Assembly (NCBI RefSeq): GCF_009765965.1
Contig: NZ_LMUL01000014.1
Location: 62,001-126,000, forward strand
Length of the DNA: 64,000 nucleotides
Source: Caulobacter sp. S45
GTDB taxonomy: Bacteria; Pseudomonadota; Alphaproteobacteria; Caulobacterales; Caulobacteraceae
Reading direction: 5' to 3'
Positions 46,265-54,786 of the stretch are shown here, in pieces. Made by a program: the position numbers and the translations under genes. The notes under the pieces were generated by a model that was not told where the DNA came from, did not search any database, and saw only the letters and a program-made list of their open reading frames with translations. Each line of letters starts with the position of its first letter. Positions within the stretch are counted from its first letter, which is position 1.

Positions 46265-47278
46265 GTGCGTTGGGGGCTTGGAAGTCTGTTGGCGGCGGCG
46301 GCGCTTGGGATGGCGCCGCACGCTTACGCCGACTGTAAGATTGGGGTCTTTGGAAATTTCCCACTCATACCAAGTCCCAATCGGGCTTTGGTGGAGGGGG
46401 CGGTGAACGGTCAACCGGCCGTGTTCATGCTGGACACGGGCGCCGACATCAGCGCCATGCCTTACCCGGACGCGCAACGGCTGGGAGTCAAGATGGTCGC
46501 TTCGAACGCCTTCAAGTCGGAAGGAATCGGCGGCCGGGTGGGCACTGGCGAGGCGCAGTTCAATATGACGCTCGGCAAGATTGAACTGCCCCACGAGGCC
46601 ATGACCGTGCTCCCCATGGCCTCCCTGGACCATCACGCCGTCGCCGTCATCGGCCGCGAACTTCTGGCCCAGCACGATCTCGAACTGGACATGCCGGACA
46701 ATGCGGTTCGGCTGGTGAAGGTGGATGGGTGCGCAGCCTCCCAGATCGCCTATTGGAACAAGCCTTACTCGCAGGTGGCGCTCGAATCGGACGGTTCGAG
46801 CCGCCCGGCTATTCTCGTGAACATCCTGCTGAACGGTCACGTCGTTCCGGCCCTGATCGACAGTGGGGCGCCCCAGTCCATCGTCACGCCGGCCGCGGCC
46901 AGGGCTGCGGGTGTCGATCTGGACAAGGCCCAGATGTCCGGCGAGGTCGGCGGGATCGGCGTCCACCGTCTCCCGGCCAATGTGGTGCGTTTCGACACCT
47001 TCACCATCGGTGACGAAACCATCCGGAACGCCGAGATCGTCGTCTCGGACATGTGGAAATACAACAAGATGGAGGAGACGGGGACGCGGCTCGGCTCCCA
47101 TACCCATGATCTGGCGGAACCGCGCATGCTGCTCGGAGCCGACTTCCTGCACGCTCATCGGGTGCTGGTGGCCAACAGCCTGAAGGTGATGGTTTTCAGC
47201 TATGCGGGCGGGCCCATATTCGACAGCTCCCAACCCCAGACGCCCGCGCCCGGTTCGGCGAACGCCCCCACCCGATAG
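46265..47278 (+). CDS. secreted aspartic protease-like protein with two D[TS]G motifs
   Basis: This 337-residue protein starts with GTG preceded by GGAGAAAG and has a signal peptide (MRWGLGSLLAAAALGMAPHAYA). Two retropepsin-like halves follow, the first with MLDTGADIS (about 56) and the second with LIDSGAPQS (about 200). Each half ends with a strand such as VIGRELL or LLGADFL, as in clan AA proteases. Two motifs in one chain mimic the pepsin arrangement instead of a retroviral homodimer. It follows the oxygenase gene by 52 bases on the same strand. Confidence 0.82.
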   Translation: MRWGLGSLLAAAALGMAPHAYADCKIGVFGNFPLIPSPNRALVEGAVNGQPAVFMLDTGADISAMPYPDAQRLGVKMVASNAFKSEGIGGRVGTGEAQFNMTLGKIELPHEAMTVLPMASLDHHAVAVIGRELLAQHDLELDMPDNAVRLVKVDGCAASQIAYWNKPYSQVALESDGSSRPAILVNILLNGHVVPALIDSGAPQSIVTPAAARAAGVDLDKAQMSGEVGGIGVHRLPANVVRFDTFTIGDETIRNAEIVVSDMWKYNKMEETGTRLGSHTHDLAEPRMLLGADFLHAHRVLVANSLKVMVFSYAGGPIFDSSQPQTPAPGSANAPTR

Positions 47279-47653
47279 GCGCGGTCGCGTCGTCGTCGAT
47301 AGGTGCGGTGCACGCCCCACCTATCGGCCCGCGTAGGCTCCACTCGTCAGCGGGGCGTAAACAGCCGACCCTTCGTCCGGATTCCCCAGATGTCAGGGGG
47401 CTCGACGGTTTCAGCGTACGCCACGCGAAAGGCGACGCTCGGGTTCCGCGTCCCCTAGCCGCACCTGGAGACGGCGGCCCAGGATAGCAGAGCCTGCCGG
47501 ATCGACGTAAAGCCATATGACGCTGTGGAAATGATCAAGTCGCGCGTGCGAACCGGGGCGGCGGCGGCCTGCAGAGCGTACGAGTATTGAGGCGTCTGAG
47601 TGTGACCAACCCATCCCGGATTCCGCAAGCGGCGGCCATTCGCCCGCAGCACG
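47279..47653. other. 375-base gap with a hairpin near its start
   Basis: Apart from the hairpin at 47298-47325, I see no gene. Short open frames on both strands lack recognisable protein patterns. The right-hand part should hold the promoter of the phosphatase-aminotransferase-esterase operon starting at 47654. Confidence 0.5.
47298..47325. terminator. possible terminator hairpin after the aspartic protease gene
   Basis: GATAGGTG (47298-47305) and CACCTATC (47318-47325) are perfect complements around a 12-base loop, 20 bases after the protease stop. No T run follows, so it may be a Rho-assisted end or a stabilising hairpin. Confidence 0.4.
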
Positions 47654-48397
47654 ATGCTTAGTGAGTCCAACGTGGCTTGGAGCATCTCCTGCGATTTCGA
47701 CGGCACCATCACCTGCGACGACGTCGTCCAGTCGATGCTCGCCCGTTTCGCGGGGCCCCAATGGTTGGAGGTGGAAGCCGAGTGGGAGGCGGGTCGCATC
47801 GGATCGCGGACCTGCCTCGAGCTTCAAACCCGGATGCTGCGCGTGTCGGAGGCCGATCTCGCCGACTGGGTCGATCAGCGCGCGGTCGATGTGCAGGTAC
47901 GAGCCTTCTTCGCGGACTGCGCCCGCCTCAAGCTCGACGTCCGGATCGTTTCGGACGGTTATGACTGGGTGATTCGCCGGGTGATGGCTCGCCTGGGCCT
48001 GGAAGACATCCCGGTCGTCGCCAATCGCCTGGTCTATGAGGGGGAGGGACGCTGGAGCGTGGACTTCCCTTATGCGGCGGAGGGATGTGTCTCCGGGACG
48101 TGCAAATGCCTCGCCGTTTCCAGGGTCCATCCGAGACTGCACATCGGCGATGGGCGCTCGGACATGTGCGTGTCCGACGTATGCGACCTGGTTTTCGCCA
48201 AGAGTTCGCTGCTGGCTTCGCGCATGGACCGGGGCCTGGCGTCGATTCCGTTCACCAGCTTCGCCGATATCCGCGCAGCGCTGTCCACCCTGGGCGACGA
48301 CGGCCCATGGAAAACCGTGGGGCAGGGCGGCGAAACGTCGCCGTCGGACGATCTCGTTTCCATGATGCAACATTCGAAGTTTAAGGTCGCTCAATGA
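47654..48397 (+). CDS. HAD-IB phosphatase, MtnX-like
   Basis: This 247-residue HAD phosphatase has motif I SCDFDGTITCDD near residue 13, motif II in RIVSDGYDW near 98 and motif IV IGDGRSDMCVS near 163. The subfamily resembles phosphoserine phosphatase and MtnX, the 2,3-diketo-5-methylthiopentyl-1-phosphate phosphatase. No other methionine-salvage gene is near, so MtnX activity itself is doubtful. Its stop overlaps the ATG of a class III aminotransferase gene (ATGA). The pair suggests a phospho-intermediate that is dephosphorylated and then aminated, or the reverse. Confidence 0.82.
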   Translation: MLSESNVAWSISCDFDGTITCDDVVQSMLARFAGPQWLEVEAEWEAGRIGSRTCLELQTRMLRVSEADLADWVDQRAVDVQVRAFFADCARLKLDVRIVSDGYDWVIRRVMARLGLEDIPVVANRLVYEGEGRWSVDFPYAAEGCVSGTCKCLAVSRVHPRLHIGDGRSDMCVSDVCDLVFAKSSLLASRMDRGLASIPFTSFADIRAALSTLGDDGPWKTVGQGGETSPSDDLVSMMQHSKFKVAQ

Positions 48398-49782
48398 TCG
48401 CTAGCCAAGCCGACGAAGATCGCCTCCGTGAGTTGGAGGCCCGGGTCTGTTCCTATGGGGACACGGTCCACTACGTCGAGCATCCGCCGATTTTCACCGC
48501 CTGCGAGGGGTCGTACATGTACGATCGTAAGGGCGTGCCGTATCTGGACCTCCAGATGTGGTATTCGGTGTCGAACTTCGGTTACCGCAATCCGCGCCTG
48601 AACGACGTCGCCAAGCGTACGCTCGACACCATGCCCCAAATCGCCTCGCAGTATCTGCACGAGGACAAGATCGAGCTGGCGGCCTTCATCGCCAACGACT
48701 GCCAGCAGAAATTCGGACTGCCTGGCCGGGTGCATTTCAACGTCGGTGGGGCGCAGGCGATCGAGGATTCGCTGAAGCTGGTGCGTAACGCGCGCGGCGG
48801 AGTGGGCAACATGTTCGCCTTCGAGGGCGGCTATCATGGCCGCACGCTCGGCGCCTCGGCCATCACCTCCAGCTACCGCTACCGCAGCCGCTACGGCCAT
48901 TTCGGCGACAAGGCGCTGTTTATCGAGTTCCCCTATACGTTCCGCAACGGTCGCGGCATGGACAAGGAAGAATACGCCAGCCAGTGCGTGAAGAAATTCG
49001 CCCGCCTGTTCGAGACCGAATACAACGGCGTGTGGGACCCCAAGCTCGGCAAGTGCGAATACGCGGCGCTCTACGCCGAACCGCTGCAGGGGACCGGCGG
49101 TTACGTCATTCCGCCGCTGAACTTCTTCAAGGAATTGAAGGTCGTGCTCGACCAGTACGGCATCCCGTTCGTGGTCGACGAGATCCACATGGGCATGTTC
49201 CGCACCGGGAAGCTCTGGGCCATCGAGCACTATGACGTGACGCCCGACGTGCTGGTGTTCGGCAAGGCCATCACCAACGGTCTAAACCCCCTGGCGGGCC
49301 TTTGGGCGCGCGAGGAGATGATCAACCCGCAGATCTTCCCGCCGGGCTCCACGCACTCGTCCTTCAACTCCAACCCGCTGGGCACCAGCGTGGCGTTGGA
49401 GATCATGAAGATGGTCCACGAGACCGATTACGGCGCCATGGTGAAGGCCAAGGGCGATCGCTTCCTCGACGGCCTGCGCGGGCTGATGAAGCGCCATGAC
49501 CAGATCGGCGAAGTGGACGGCCTGGGCCTGGCCTTGCGCCTGGAGGTCTGCCAGCCGGACGACCGCTGGACGCCGAACAAGGCCTTCCTCGACAAGATGC
49601 TGGGAATCGCCCTCGCTGGCGATCTCGAACATGGGGGTAAGAAGATGGGCCTCGTGCTGAATGTGGGCGGTTACTACAAGAACGTGATCACGTTCGCCCC
49701 TTCGCTCGAGATTTCAGAGGCCGAGATCGACATGGCGATCGAACTGCTCGACCAGCTCTTCACCCGCGCGGCCGCTCAATGA
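48394..49782 (+). CDS. class III PLP-dependent aminotransferase
   Basis: This 462-residue fold-type I aminotransferase has the cofactor Asp in PFVVDEIHMG near residue 257. The Schiff-base Lys lies in LVFGKAITNGLNPLAG near 290, and FEGGYHGRT is near 147. The class transfers amino groups between omega-amines or ketones and 2-oxoacids. It is translationally coupled at both ends: ATGA overlaps with the phosphatase before it and the esterase after it. The substrate is not determinable; an amino-alcohol or amino-sugar product is one possibility. Confidence 0.88.
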   Translation: MIASQADEDRLRELEARVCSYGDTVHYVEHPPIFTACEGSYMYDRKGVPYLDLQMWYSVSNFGYRNPRLNDVAKRTLDTMPQIASQYLHEDKIELAAFIANDCQQKFGLPGRVHFNVGGAQAIEDSLKLVRNARGGVGNMFAFEGGYHGRTLGASAITSSYRYRSRYGHFGDKALFIEFPYTFRNGRGMDKEEYASQCVKKFARLFETEYNGVWDPKLGKCEYAALYAEPLQGTGGYVIPPLNFFKELKVVLDQYGIPFVVDEIHMGMFRTGKLWAIEHYDVTPDVLVFGKAITNGLNPLAGLWAREEMINPQIFPPGSTHSSFNSNPLGTSVALEIMKMVHETDYGAMVKAKGDRFLDGLRGLMKRHDQIGEVDGLGLALRLEVCQPDDRWTPNKAFLDKMLGIALAGDLEHGGKKMGLVLNVGGYYKNVITFAPSLEISEAEIDMAIELLDQLFTRAAAQ

Positions 49783-50618
49783 GTGTTGCGCTACTGGAAG
49801 CGCCGCCGCGGCGCGATGTGGAGGCGGCCATCGCGGCGGCTCCTCGACCCAAGTCGCCCGCCTTGCTGCTGCATGGCCTGACCGGTGCGCCAGCGGATCT
49901 CCAGATCATCACCCGCCACCTGCGCCATGCAGGGCATCGGGTCGAGGCCCCCATGCTTCCGGGTCACGGCGTGGGTGAACGCGAACTGCTCAAGACCGGC
50001 TGGCGTGACTGGCTGGCCGGCGCCGAGGCCGAGCTTTTCCGGCTGACTGACGGCGGCGGCAAGGTGCTGGTTGGCGGCCTGTCGATGGGCGCGGTGCTGT
50101 CGCTGGCCCTGGCGATCCGCCATCCGGAGCGGGTGAGCGGCATCGCCTGCTTCGCCCCGACGCTGCGTTACGACGGTTGGGTGATTCCCAAGGGCTCGTG
50201 GTTCATCCCCATCGGCGCGCGTATCCCGTTGGTGAACCGCTATCGCTTCAAGGAACGGCCGCCCTACGGCATCAAGGACGAACGCCTGCGGGCGAAGATG
50301 GCCGAACTGCTGATGTCCGGAGCCGTCGCCGAAGCCGGCCTGGCGTTCATGCCGGGGCGCAGCCTTGCCCAGAACCTAGACCTGATCCGTTGGACGAGCC
50401 GTCGCCTGGAGCAGATCACCGCGCCCATGCTGCTGGTCCACGCCCGCGAGGACGATATCACCGACATCCGCAACGCGGAGCGGCTGGCCGCCTCCGTTCG
50501 CGGGCCCGTTCGCAAGCTCTATCTCGAAGACAGCTACCACCTCGTCACGCTGGATCGCGAGCGCAACAAGGTCGCCAAGGCGACGCTGGAATTCTTGGAA
50601 GAATACTGCAAGTTGTAG
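49779..50618 (+). CDS. alpha/beta hydrolase, carboxylesterase-like
   Basis: This 279-residue hydrolase has a complete triad: nucleophile Ser in GGLSMGAV (about 105), acid Asp in HAREDDITD (about 225) and His in DSYHLVTLD (about 252). The oxyanion segment LLLHGLTGAP is near residue 30. It resembles Est30-type carboxylesterases and monoacylglycerol-lipase-like proteins. The ATG overlaps the aminotransferase stop, making a three-gene coupled operon with the HAD phosphatase. It may release or acylate the product of that route. Confidence 0.87.
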   Translation: MSVALLEAPPRRDVEAAIAAAPRPKSPALLLHGLTGAPADLQIITRHLRHAGHRVEAPMLPGHGVGERELLKTGWRDWLAGAEAELFRLTDGGGKVLVGGLSMGAVLSLALAIRHPERVSGIACFAPTLRYDGWVIPKGSWFIPIGARIPLVNRYRFKERPPYGIKDERLRAKMAELLMSGAVAEAGLAFMPGRSLAQNLDLIRWTSRRLEQITAPMLLVHAREDDITDIRNAERLAASVRGPVRKLYLEDSYHLVTLDRERNKVAKATLEFLEEYCKL

Positions 50619-50685
50619 GTGGATCACATCCGCCTCGCACAATGCGAATATCTGCGGCAGCGTTTGAGCCGCTGGAGAAATTGAC

Positions 50686-50943
50686 GTGGTGGACCTGTCC
50701 GACTTTATCGATCCCGGCGATGACGAGCCTGTGGATGGTGGAGAGGCGGAAGACCTTGTCGCCCTCAGGACCTGTCTGCAGGCGCTCGCCGACGCGATCG
50801 CGAGCACCAACCTCGCAGTGATCAACGGGGCGCAAGGCGACCCGGCGGCGGCGACCAGCCGGGTTCAATCCTCGGTCGCGGCGCTCAAGCGGTTCCACGA
50901 TGCTTTCGTCGTCCTGAAAGGCGAGGACGCCGAGGAGGCCTGA
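50686..50943 (+). CDS. hypothetical 85-residue protein
   Basis: This small acidic protein has an Asp/Glu-rich start (DFIDPGDDEPVDGGEAED) followed by two likely helices, ALRTCLQALADAIASTNLAV and SVAALKRFHDAFVVL. It starts with GTG after a GGAG site. No family is recognised. It follows the esterase gene by 67 bases and may be transcribed with it. Codon bias is like that of real genes around it, which supports coding. Confidence 0.6.
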   Translation: MVDLSDFIDPGDDEPVDGGEAEDLVALRTCLQALADAIASTNLAVINGAQGDPAAATSRVQSSVAALKRFHDAFVVLKGEDAEEA

Positions 50944-51079
50944 GCCGGTACACCGCACGCCGCGATGTTGCACCGCACAATTAAAGCTTGGCTTCGGCCG
51001 GAAATTGCTTAAAACGCCAATTATCGCCGCCTTCTAGAAGCGGCCCCTGGGAGGAGTTTTCCATCACTAGGAGACTCCC

Positions 51080-51367
51080 ATGCTTCGCACCCTCTTTGCC
51101 CTCAGCCTTCTCGCCGCCACCGCAGGCATGGCCCATGCCGACCCTGCGCCAGAAGACTCCGTCGCCGTCAAAATCGCCGGCCTGACCCCCAATGCTGCTG
51201 AAGCTGCGCTGCGCGTAGCCGCTCGCCAGGTCTGCCAGACTGTAACCAACGACGAAGTCAACGCGCCCATCGACTGCTACAACACCACCCTGCGGATCGC
51301 TCTGGACGAGCTTCACCGCGCCGAACGCGCGCCGGTTCCGCGCGGGACCCAGACCGCTTCGCGCTGA
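51080..51367 (+). CDS. UrcA-like small secreted protein
   Basis: This 95-residue protein has a signal peptide (MLRTLFALSLLAATAGMAHA). The short mature part has two Cys, in ARQVCQTV and PIDCYNTT, as in UrcA-family proteins of Caulobacterales and Sphingomonadales. These are small periplasmic proteins of unknown function, and a single disulfide is likely. AGGAG lies 9 bases before the ATG, a strong ribosome-binding site. The gene is monocistronic by spacing. Confidence 0.72.
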   Translation: MLRTLFALSLLAATAGMAHADPAPEDSVAVKIAGLTPNAAEAALRVAARQVCQTVTNDEVNAPIDCYNTTLRIALDELHRAERAPVPRGTQTASR

Positions 51368-51440
51368 AACTCGAATAACCAAGGTGTAAGGCGCGGTCCG
51401 GCCCTCGTTTACAAAAACGAGATCCGGTCCTCGCCGATCA

Positions 51441-52343
51441 TCAGGGCTGCGCGGTCCAACCGTCGGCGCTCCAGCGAAAGACGGTAGGGGAAAACGGCCG
51501 TTCGGCGTGGCTCATCACCTCTTGGACGGCCTGCTTCATCGCCTCGTTCGCGCCGGCTTCGTCTCCGTTGCAGAACAGGACGACGTTCGAAGCGGGGACG
51601 GAGACCAGCAGGCTGCCGCCCGCCACCTTCGCCAACGGCGCCCACAGTTCGGGAAATGCGAAAAGGCTGGAGATGTAGGGATCGTTCTCCAGCATCCCGA
51701 CGCCTGTCCTATGATGCTCGAGCGCGTGGGTCAGATGATCGCTCATGGAGTGAAGCATATTCCGCTTGCCGACCATCAGCGCTTCCTCCGGCGAAAGGCC
51801 GAGCGACGTCAGCGCGCTCGAATTGATCATCTCGATGGCGGTTGGACGATCGGCCGCCCCGATCATCCAGAAACCACCTGCAAGCGGGGCCGCAACGGGC
51901 GCGCCTTTGCCCGCGATGACCTGGCGGTATTGGTCCATGTAGCCGCCCGGCCGGACGACGACGCGCAGGTCGGCGGCCGCAAATCCATGATCCGCAGTTC
52001 CATAGACCGCCGACATCTGGGCGACGTGCGTGGTGACCAGGAGGTTGCATGCATTGGGATTGCGGAGGCAGGCGGAAAAAGTGGTGTCCAGATGCGCTGT
52101 CGAGGCGCCTGAGGCAGCCTCCACCTCCAGGGTCAACGGTCCCGTGATCTGGATTTTCGCCTGGGGAAGCGCCTTGTGAAACTGCTGGGCGACATAGGCG
52201 GTGAAGGCGCCGGCCTGAAGCGGCGGCTCCACGGCTATGGCGGAACGGTTCCCACATCCTGCGCCGCATATCGAAGCGAGAATACCCAGCAGCAATCGTC
52301 CTCGCGAACGCCACGGCGAACCGGCGCGAATAAGGCTAGGCAT
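51441..52343 (-). CDS. exported DUF1444-like protein
   Basis: This 300-residue protein starts at the ATG at 52343, where a basic then hydrophobic leader (RSRGRLLLGILASICGAGC) begins. A lipobox is possible at the last Cys, though the residue at -3 is Gly, not Leu. The body has VAQQFHKALPQAKIQITGPLT and LTSLGLSPEEALMVGKRNM, patterns seen in DUF1444 proteins. DUF1444 function is not known. The gene is divergent from msrA. The in-frame extension to 52442 adds a sequence without exported character and is rejected. Confidence 0.6.
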   Translation of the reverse strand: MPSLIRAGSPWRSRGRLLLGILASICGAGCGNRSAIAVEPPLQAGAFTAYVAQQFHKALPQAKIQITGPLTLEVEAASGASTAHLDTTFSACLRNPNACNLLVTTHVAQMSAVYGTADHGFAAADLRVVVRPGGYMDQYRQVIAGKGAPVAAPLAGGFWMIGAADRPTAIEMINSSALTSLGLSPEEALMVGKRNMLHSMSDHLTHALEHHRTGVGMLENDPYISSLFAFPELWAPLAKVAGGSLLVSVPASNVVLFCNGDEAGANEAMKQAVQEVMSHAERPFSPTVFRWSADGWTAQP

Positions 52344-52509
52344 TGGAAATCCCCCGATGTTCCCTTTTCGTTCATCACAGCCTTTGGCGGCTGTCAAACG
52401 AGAATTACAATCCCAGCGGTTCATTTGGCGTCGAAGCCGCAACGTCCCCCTTCGCTAGCGCCTCGCGGCGCCTATCTAGGCTAACGAGAGGCCTCCCAAG
52501 CCGGGGGCA

Positions 52510-53175
52510 ATGGAGATTTCCATGTTCCTGAACCGCAAGGCCGCCGATCTGCCGACCGCCGAGACCGCCCTGAAGGGGCGCCCCGAGCCGATCCGCACCT
52601 CCGAAACCCATTTCATCAACGGCCGTCCCCTGAAGGGTCCGTTTCCGCAGGGCTTGGAGATTGCGCAGTTCGCCATGGGTTGCTTCTGGGGCGTGGAACG
52701 GCTGTTCTGGAATATTCCCGGCGTCTGGGTCACAGCCGTAGGCTACGCGGGGGGCGTGACCCCGAACCCCACCTACGAAGAGGCCTGCTCGGGACGCACC
52801 GGCCATACCGAGGCGGTCCTGATCGTGTTCGACCCGAAGATCGTCTCCTACGAGGACCTGCTGAAGGTGTTCTGGGAAGGGCATGATCCGACCCAGGGCA
52901 TGCGCCAGGGCGGCGACATCGGAACCCAGTACCGCTCGGCCATCTACACCTATGGCGAGACCCAGGCCGCGGCGGCCGAAACCTCGCGCGACGCCTACGC
53001 CATCGCCCTCAAGGCCAGGGGTTATTCCGAGCCGACTACCGAGATCAAGCCGGCTGGCCCGTTCTATTACGCCGAGGACTACCACCAGCAGTATCTCGAA
53101 AAGAACCCCGGCGGCTATTGCGGGATCGGCGGGACAGGGGTGACCTGTCCGATCGGCGTCGGCGTGCACGCCTAA
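52510..53175 (+). CDS. msrA: peptide-methionine (S)-S-oxide reductase MsrA
   Basis: This 221-residue protein repairs oxidised methionine. The catalytic motif [11 protein letters not shown] is near residue 57 with its active Cys, and GYAGG, GHTEAV and TQYRSAIY follow in the usual order. The last residues, [12 protein letters not shown], hold two more Cys that can act as resolving thiols. There is no signal peptide, so it is cytoplasmic. Its short N-terminal extension before the catalytic domain is normal for this class. Confidence 0.95.
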   Translation: MEISMFLNRKAADLPTAETALKGRPEPIRTSETHFINGRPLKGPFPQGLEIAQFAMGCFWGVERLFWNIPGVWVTAVGYAGGVTPNPTYEEACSGRTGHTEAVLIVFDPKIVSYEDLLKVFWEGHDPTQGMRQGGDIGTQYRSAIYTYGETQAAAAETSRDAYAIALKARGYSEPTTEIKPAGPFYYAEDYHQQYLEKNPGGYCGIGGTGVTCPIGVGVHA

Positions 53176-53253
53176 CGATAGGGTGGGCTGCGGCATATTT
53201 GCTGCGCCGGGTCTGGCGCCGCGCCGCAGCCTTCGCCATTATCCCTATAAGGC

Positions 53254-54516
53254 ATGGGGAGTGTCGGCGTGCTTCAAGGCTTTCTGCAGCGCACCATCCA
53301 ATACGGGGACCTGAAGGTCACAATAGGGCGCACGCCCGTTCAAACCTTCGGAGACGGTTCTGGCCCCGAGATCGCCATTCGGATGACGCCATCCGCGGCG
53401 GTCAAGCTGGCGTTGAAGCCGGACCTGAAGCTCGGCGAATGCTTCATGGACGGGGAACTGACGTTCGAGGCCGGCGATATGTACGGCCTGCTGGAACTGG
53501 TCGGCCGCAACAACAATGTCTGGCGCAACGACAACAATTTTATCGGCCGCCTGCGCAGTGCTACTCACCGCCGACTGACGCAGGTGAACGGTCGCCGGGC
53601 TTCACGTCGCAACGTCGCCCATCACTATGATCTGTCGTACGATCTATACCGGCGGTTCCTGGACCCCGACCTCCAGTACTCCTGCGCCTACTTCCGCACG
53701 CCGACCGACAGCCTGGAAGAGGCCCAGATCGCCAAGAAGGCCCATATCGCCGCCAAGCTCGGCGTGCGGCCGGGCGACAAGGTGCTGGACATTGGCTGCG
53801 GATGGGGCGGCCTAGGCCTGACGCTGGGCGGCATCGGGGCGGAGGTGTTGGGCGTAACGCTCAGCCAGGAACAACTCACCATCGCCCGCCAGCGGGCGGC
53901 GGCCAGCGGGATGGATCGCCACGTCGACTTCCAGCTTCGCGACTACCGCGACGTGCAGGGCCAGTTCGATCGCATCGTCTCGGTGGGGATGTTCGAACAT
54001 GTCGGCGTGCCGAACTACCAGGAATATTTCGACACCATTGCGCGGCTTCTGAGCGACGACGGCGTGGCGTTGGTCCATTCGATTGGCCGCCGGACGCCGC
54101 CGGGCGTCACCCAGCCCTTCATCGCCAAGTACATCTTCCCCGGCGGCTATATCCCCGCGCTTTCGGAGGTGATCCCCGCCATCGAGCGCGCCGGGCTTTG
54201 GGTCACCGATATCGAGCTACTGCGGCTGCACTACGCCGAGACCCTACGGGAATGGCGGCGGCGGTTCGAGGCGCAGCGCGCCGAGATCGCCGAACTGTAC
54301 GACGAGCGCTTCTGCCGGATGTGGGAGTTCTACCTGGTCGCCAGCGAGGCCGGGTTCCGCTGGTTCGGCATGATGAACTTCCAGATCCAGCTCGCCAAGA
54401 AGGTGGACGCCCTGCCGCTTACGCGCGACTACATGGCCCTGGGCGAGCGCGACCTGCTGGCGGCGGAAGCCCACCTGCATACCCCTTCGGCAGCCCAGCG
54501 TACGGCGGCCGAGTAG
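53254..54516 (+). CDS. cyclopropane-fatty-acyl-phospholipid synthase (paralogue 2)
   Basis: This 420-residue paralogue of the gene at 43728 has NVAHHYDLSYDLY, the SAM motif VLDIGCGWGGLGLTL near 175, VSVGMFEHVGVPNY and VTDIELLRLHYAETL. All residues expected for SAM binding and bicarbonate-site chemistry look intact in both copies. One may have a different acyl position, such as a hydroxy- or methyl-branching activity. A small DUF3253 gene follows after 15 bases and may be co-transcribed. Confidence 0.9.
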   Translation: MGSVGVLQGFLQRTIQYGDLKVTIGRTPVQTFGDGSGPEIAIRMTPSAAVKLALKPDLKLGECFMDGELTFEAGDMYGLLELVGRNNNVWRNDNNFIGRLRSATHRRLTQVNGRRASRRNVAHHYDLSYDLYRRFLDPDLQYSCAYFRTPTDSLEEAQIAKKAHIAAKLGVRPGDKVLDIGCGWGGLGLTLGGIGAEVLGVTLSQEQLTIARQRAAASGMDRHVDFQLRDYRDVQGQFDRIVSVGMFEHVGVPNYQEYFDTIARLLSDDGVALVHSIGRRTPPGVTQPFIAKYIFPGGYIPALSEVIPAIERAGLWVTDIELLRLHYAETLREWRRRFEAQRAEIAELYDERFCRMWEFYLVASEAGFRWFGMMNFQIQLAKKVDALPLTRDYMALGERDLLAAEAHLHTPSAAQRTAAE

Positions 54517-54531
54517 CGAGGCGATATCCCC

Positions 54532-54786
54532 ATGAGCGTACCGGTCGAGACGGCCCTGCTGGAACTGATCGACCAGACGGCGCCGGGCAAGAGCGTGTCG
54601 CCCGAGCAGGTGGCGCGCGCGGTCGATCCGGAGAACTGGCGGCGGCAGTTGGGCCAGGTTCGCACCGTCGCCGTGGGCCTGGCGCGTCAGGGACGGCTGA
54701 CCATCCTGCGCCATAACAAGCCGGCCGACCCGGAGACCTTCAAGGGCGTCTATCGTCTGGCGCGGGCTGTAGTCGTTGACGGATAG
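54532..54786 (+). CDS. DUF3253 winged-helix-like protein
   Basis: This 84-residue protein has an N-terminal helical part ETALLELIDQTAPGKSVSPE (given here to its limit), followed by PENWRRQLGQVRTVAVGLARQG and a short beta hairpin GRLTILRHNKP. This is the DUF3253 winged-helix pattern. It may bind DNA or a protein partner; no function is assigned. A GAGGCGA site precedes the ATG. Its end overlaps the TTG start of the next gene by 11 bases. Confidence 0.82.
   Translation: MSVPVETALLELIDQTAPGKSVSPEQVARAVDPENWRRQLGQVRTVAVGLARQGRLTILRHNKPADPETFKGVYRLARAVVVDG

Noticed and set aside
47654-48397. True MtnX of methionine salvage
   Set aside because: No other salvage gene is present in the window and the partner genes differ, so only the HAD subfamily is claimed.
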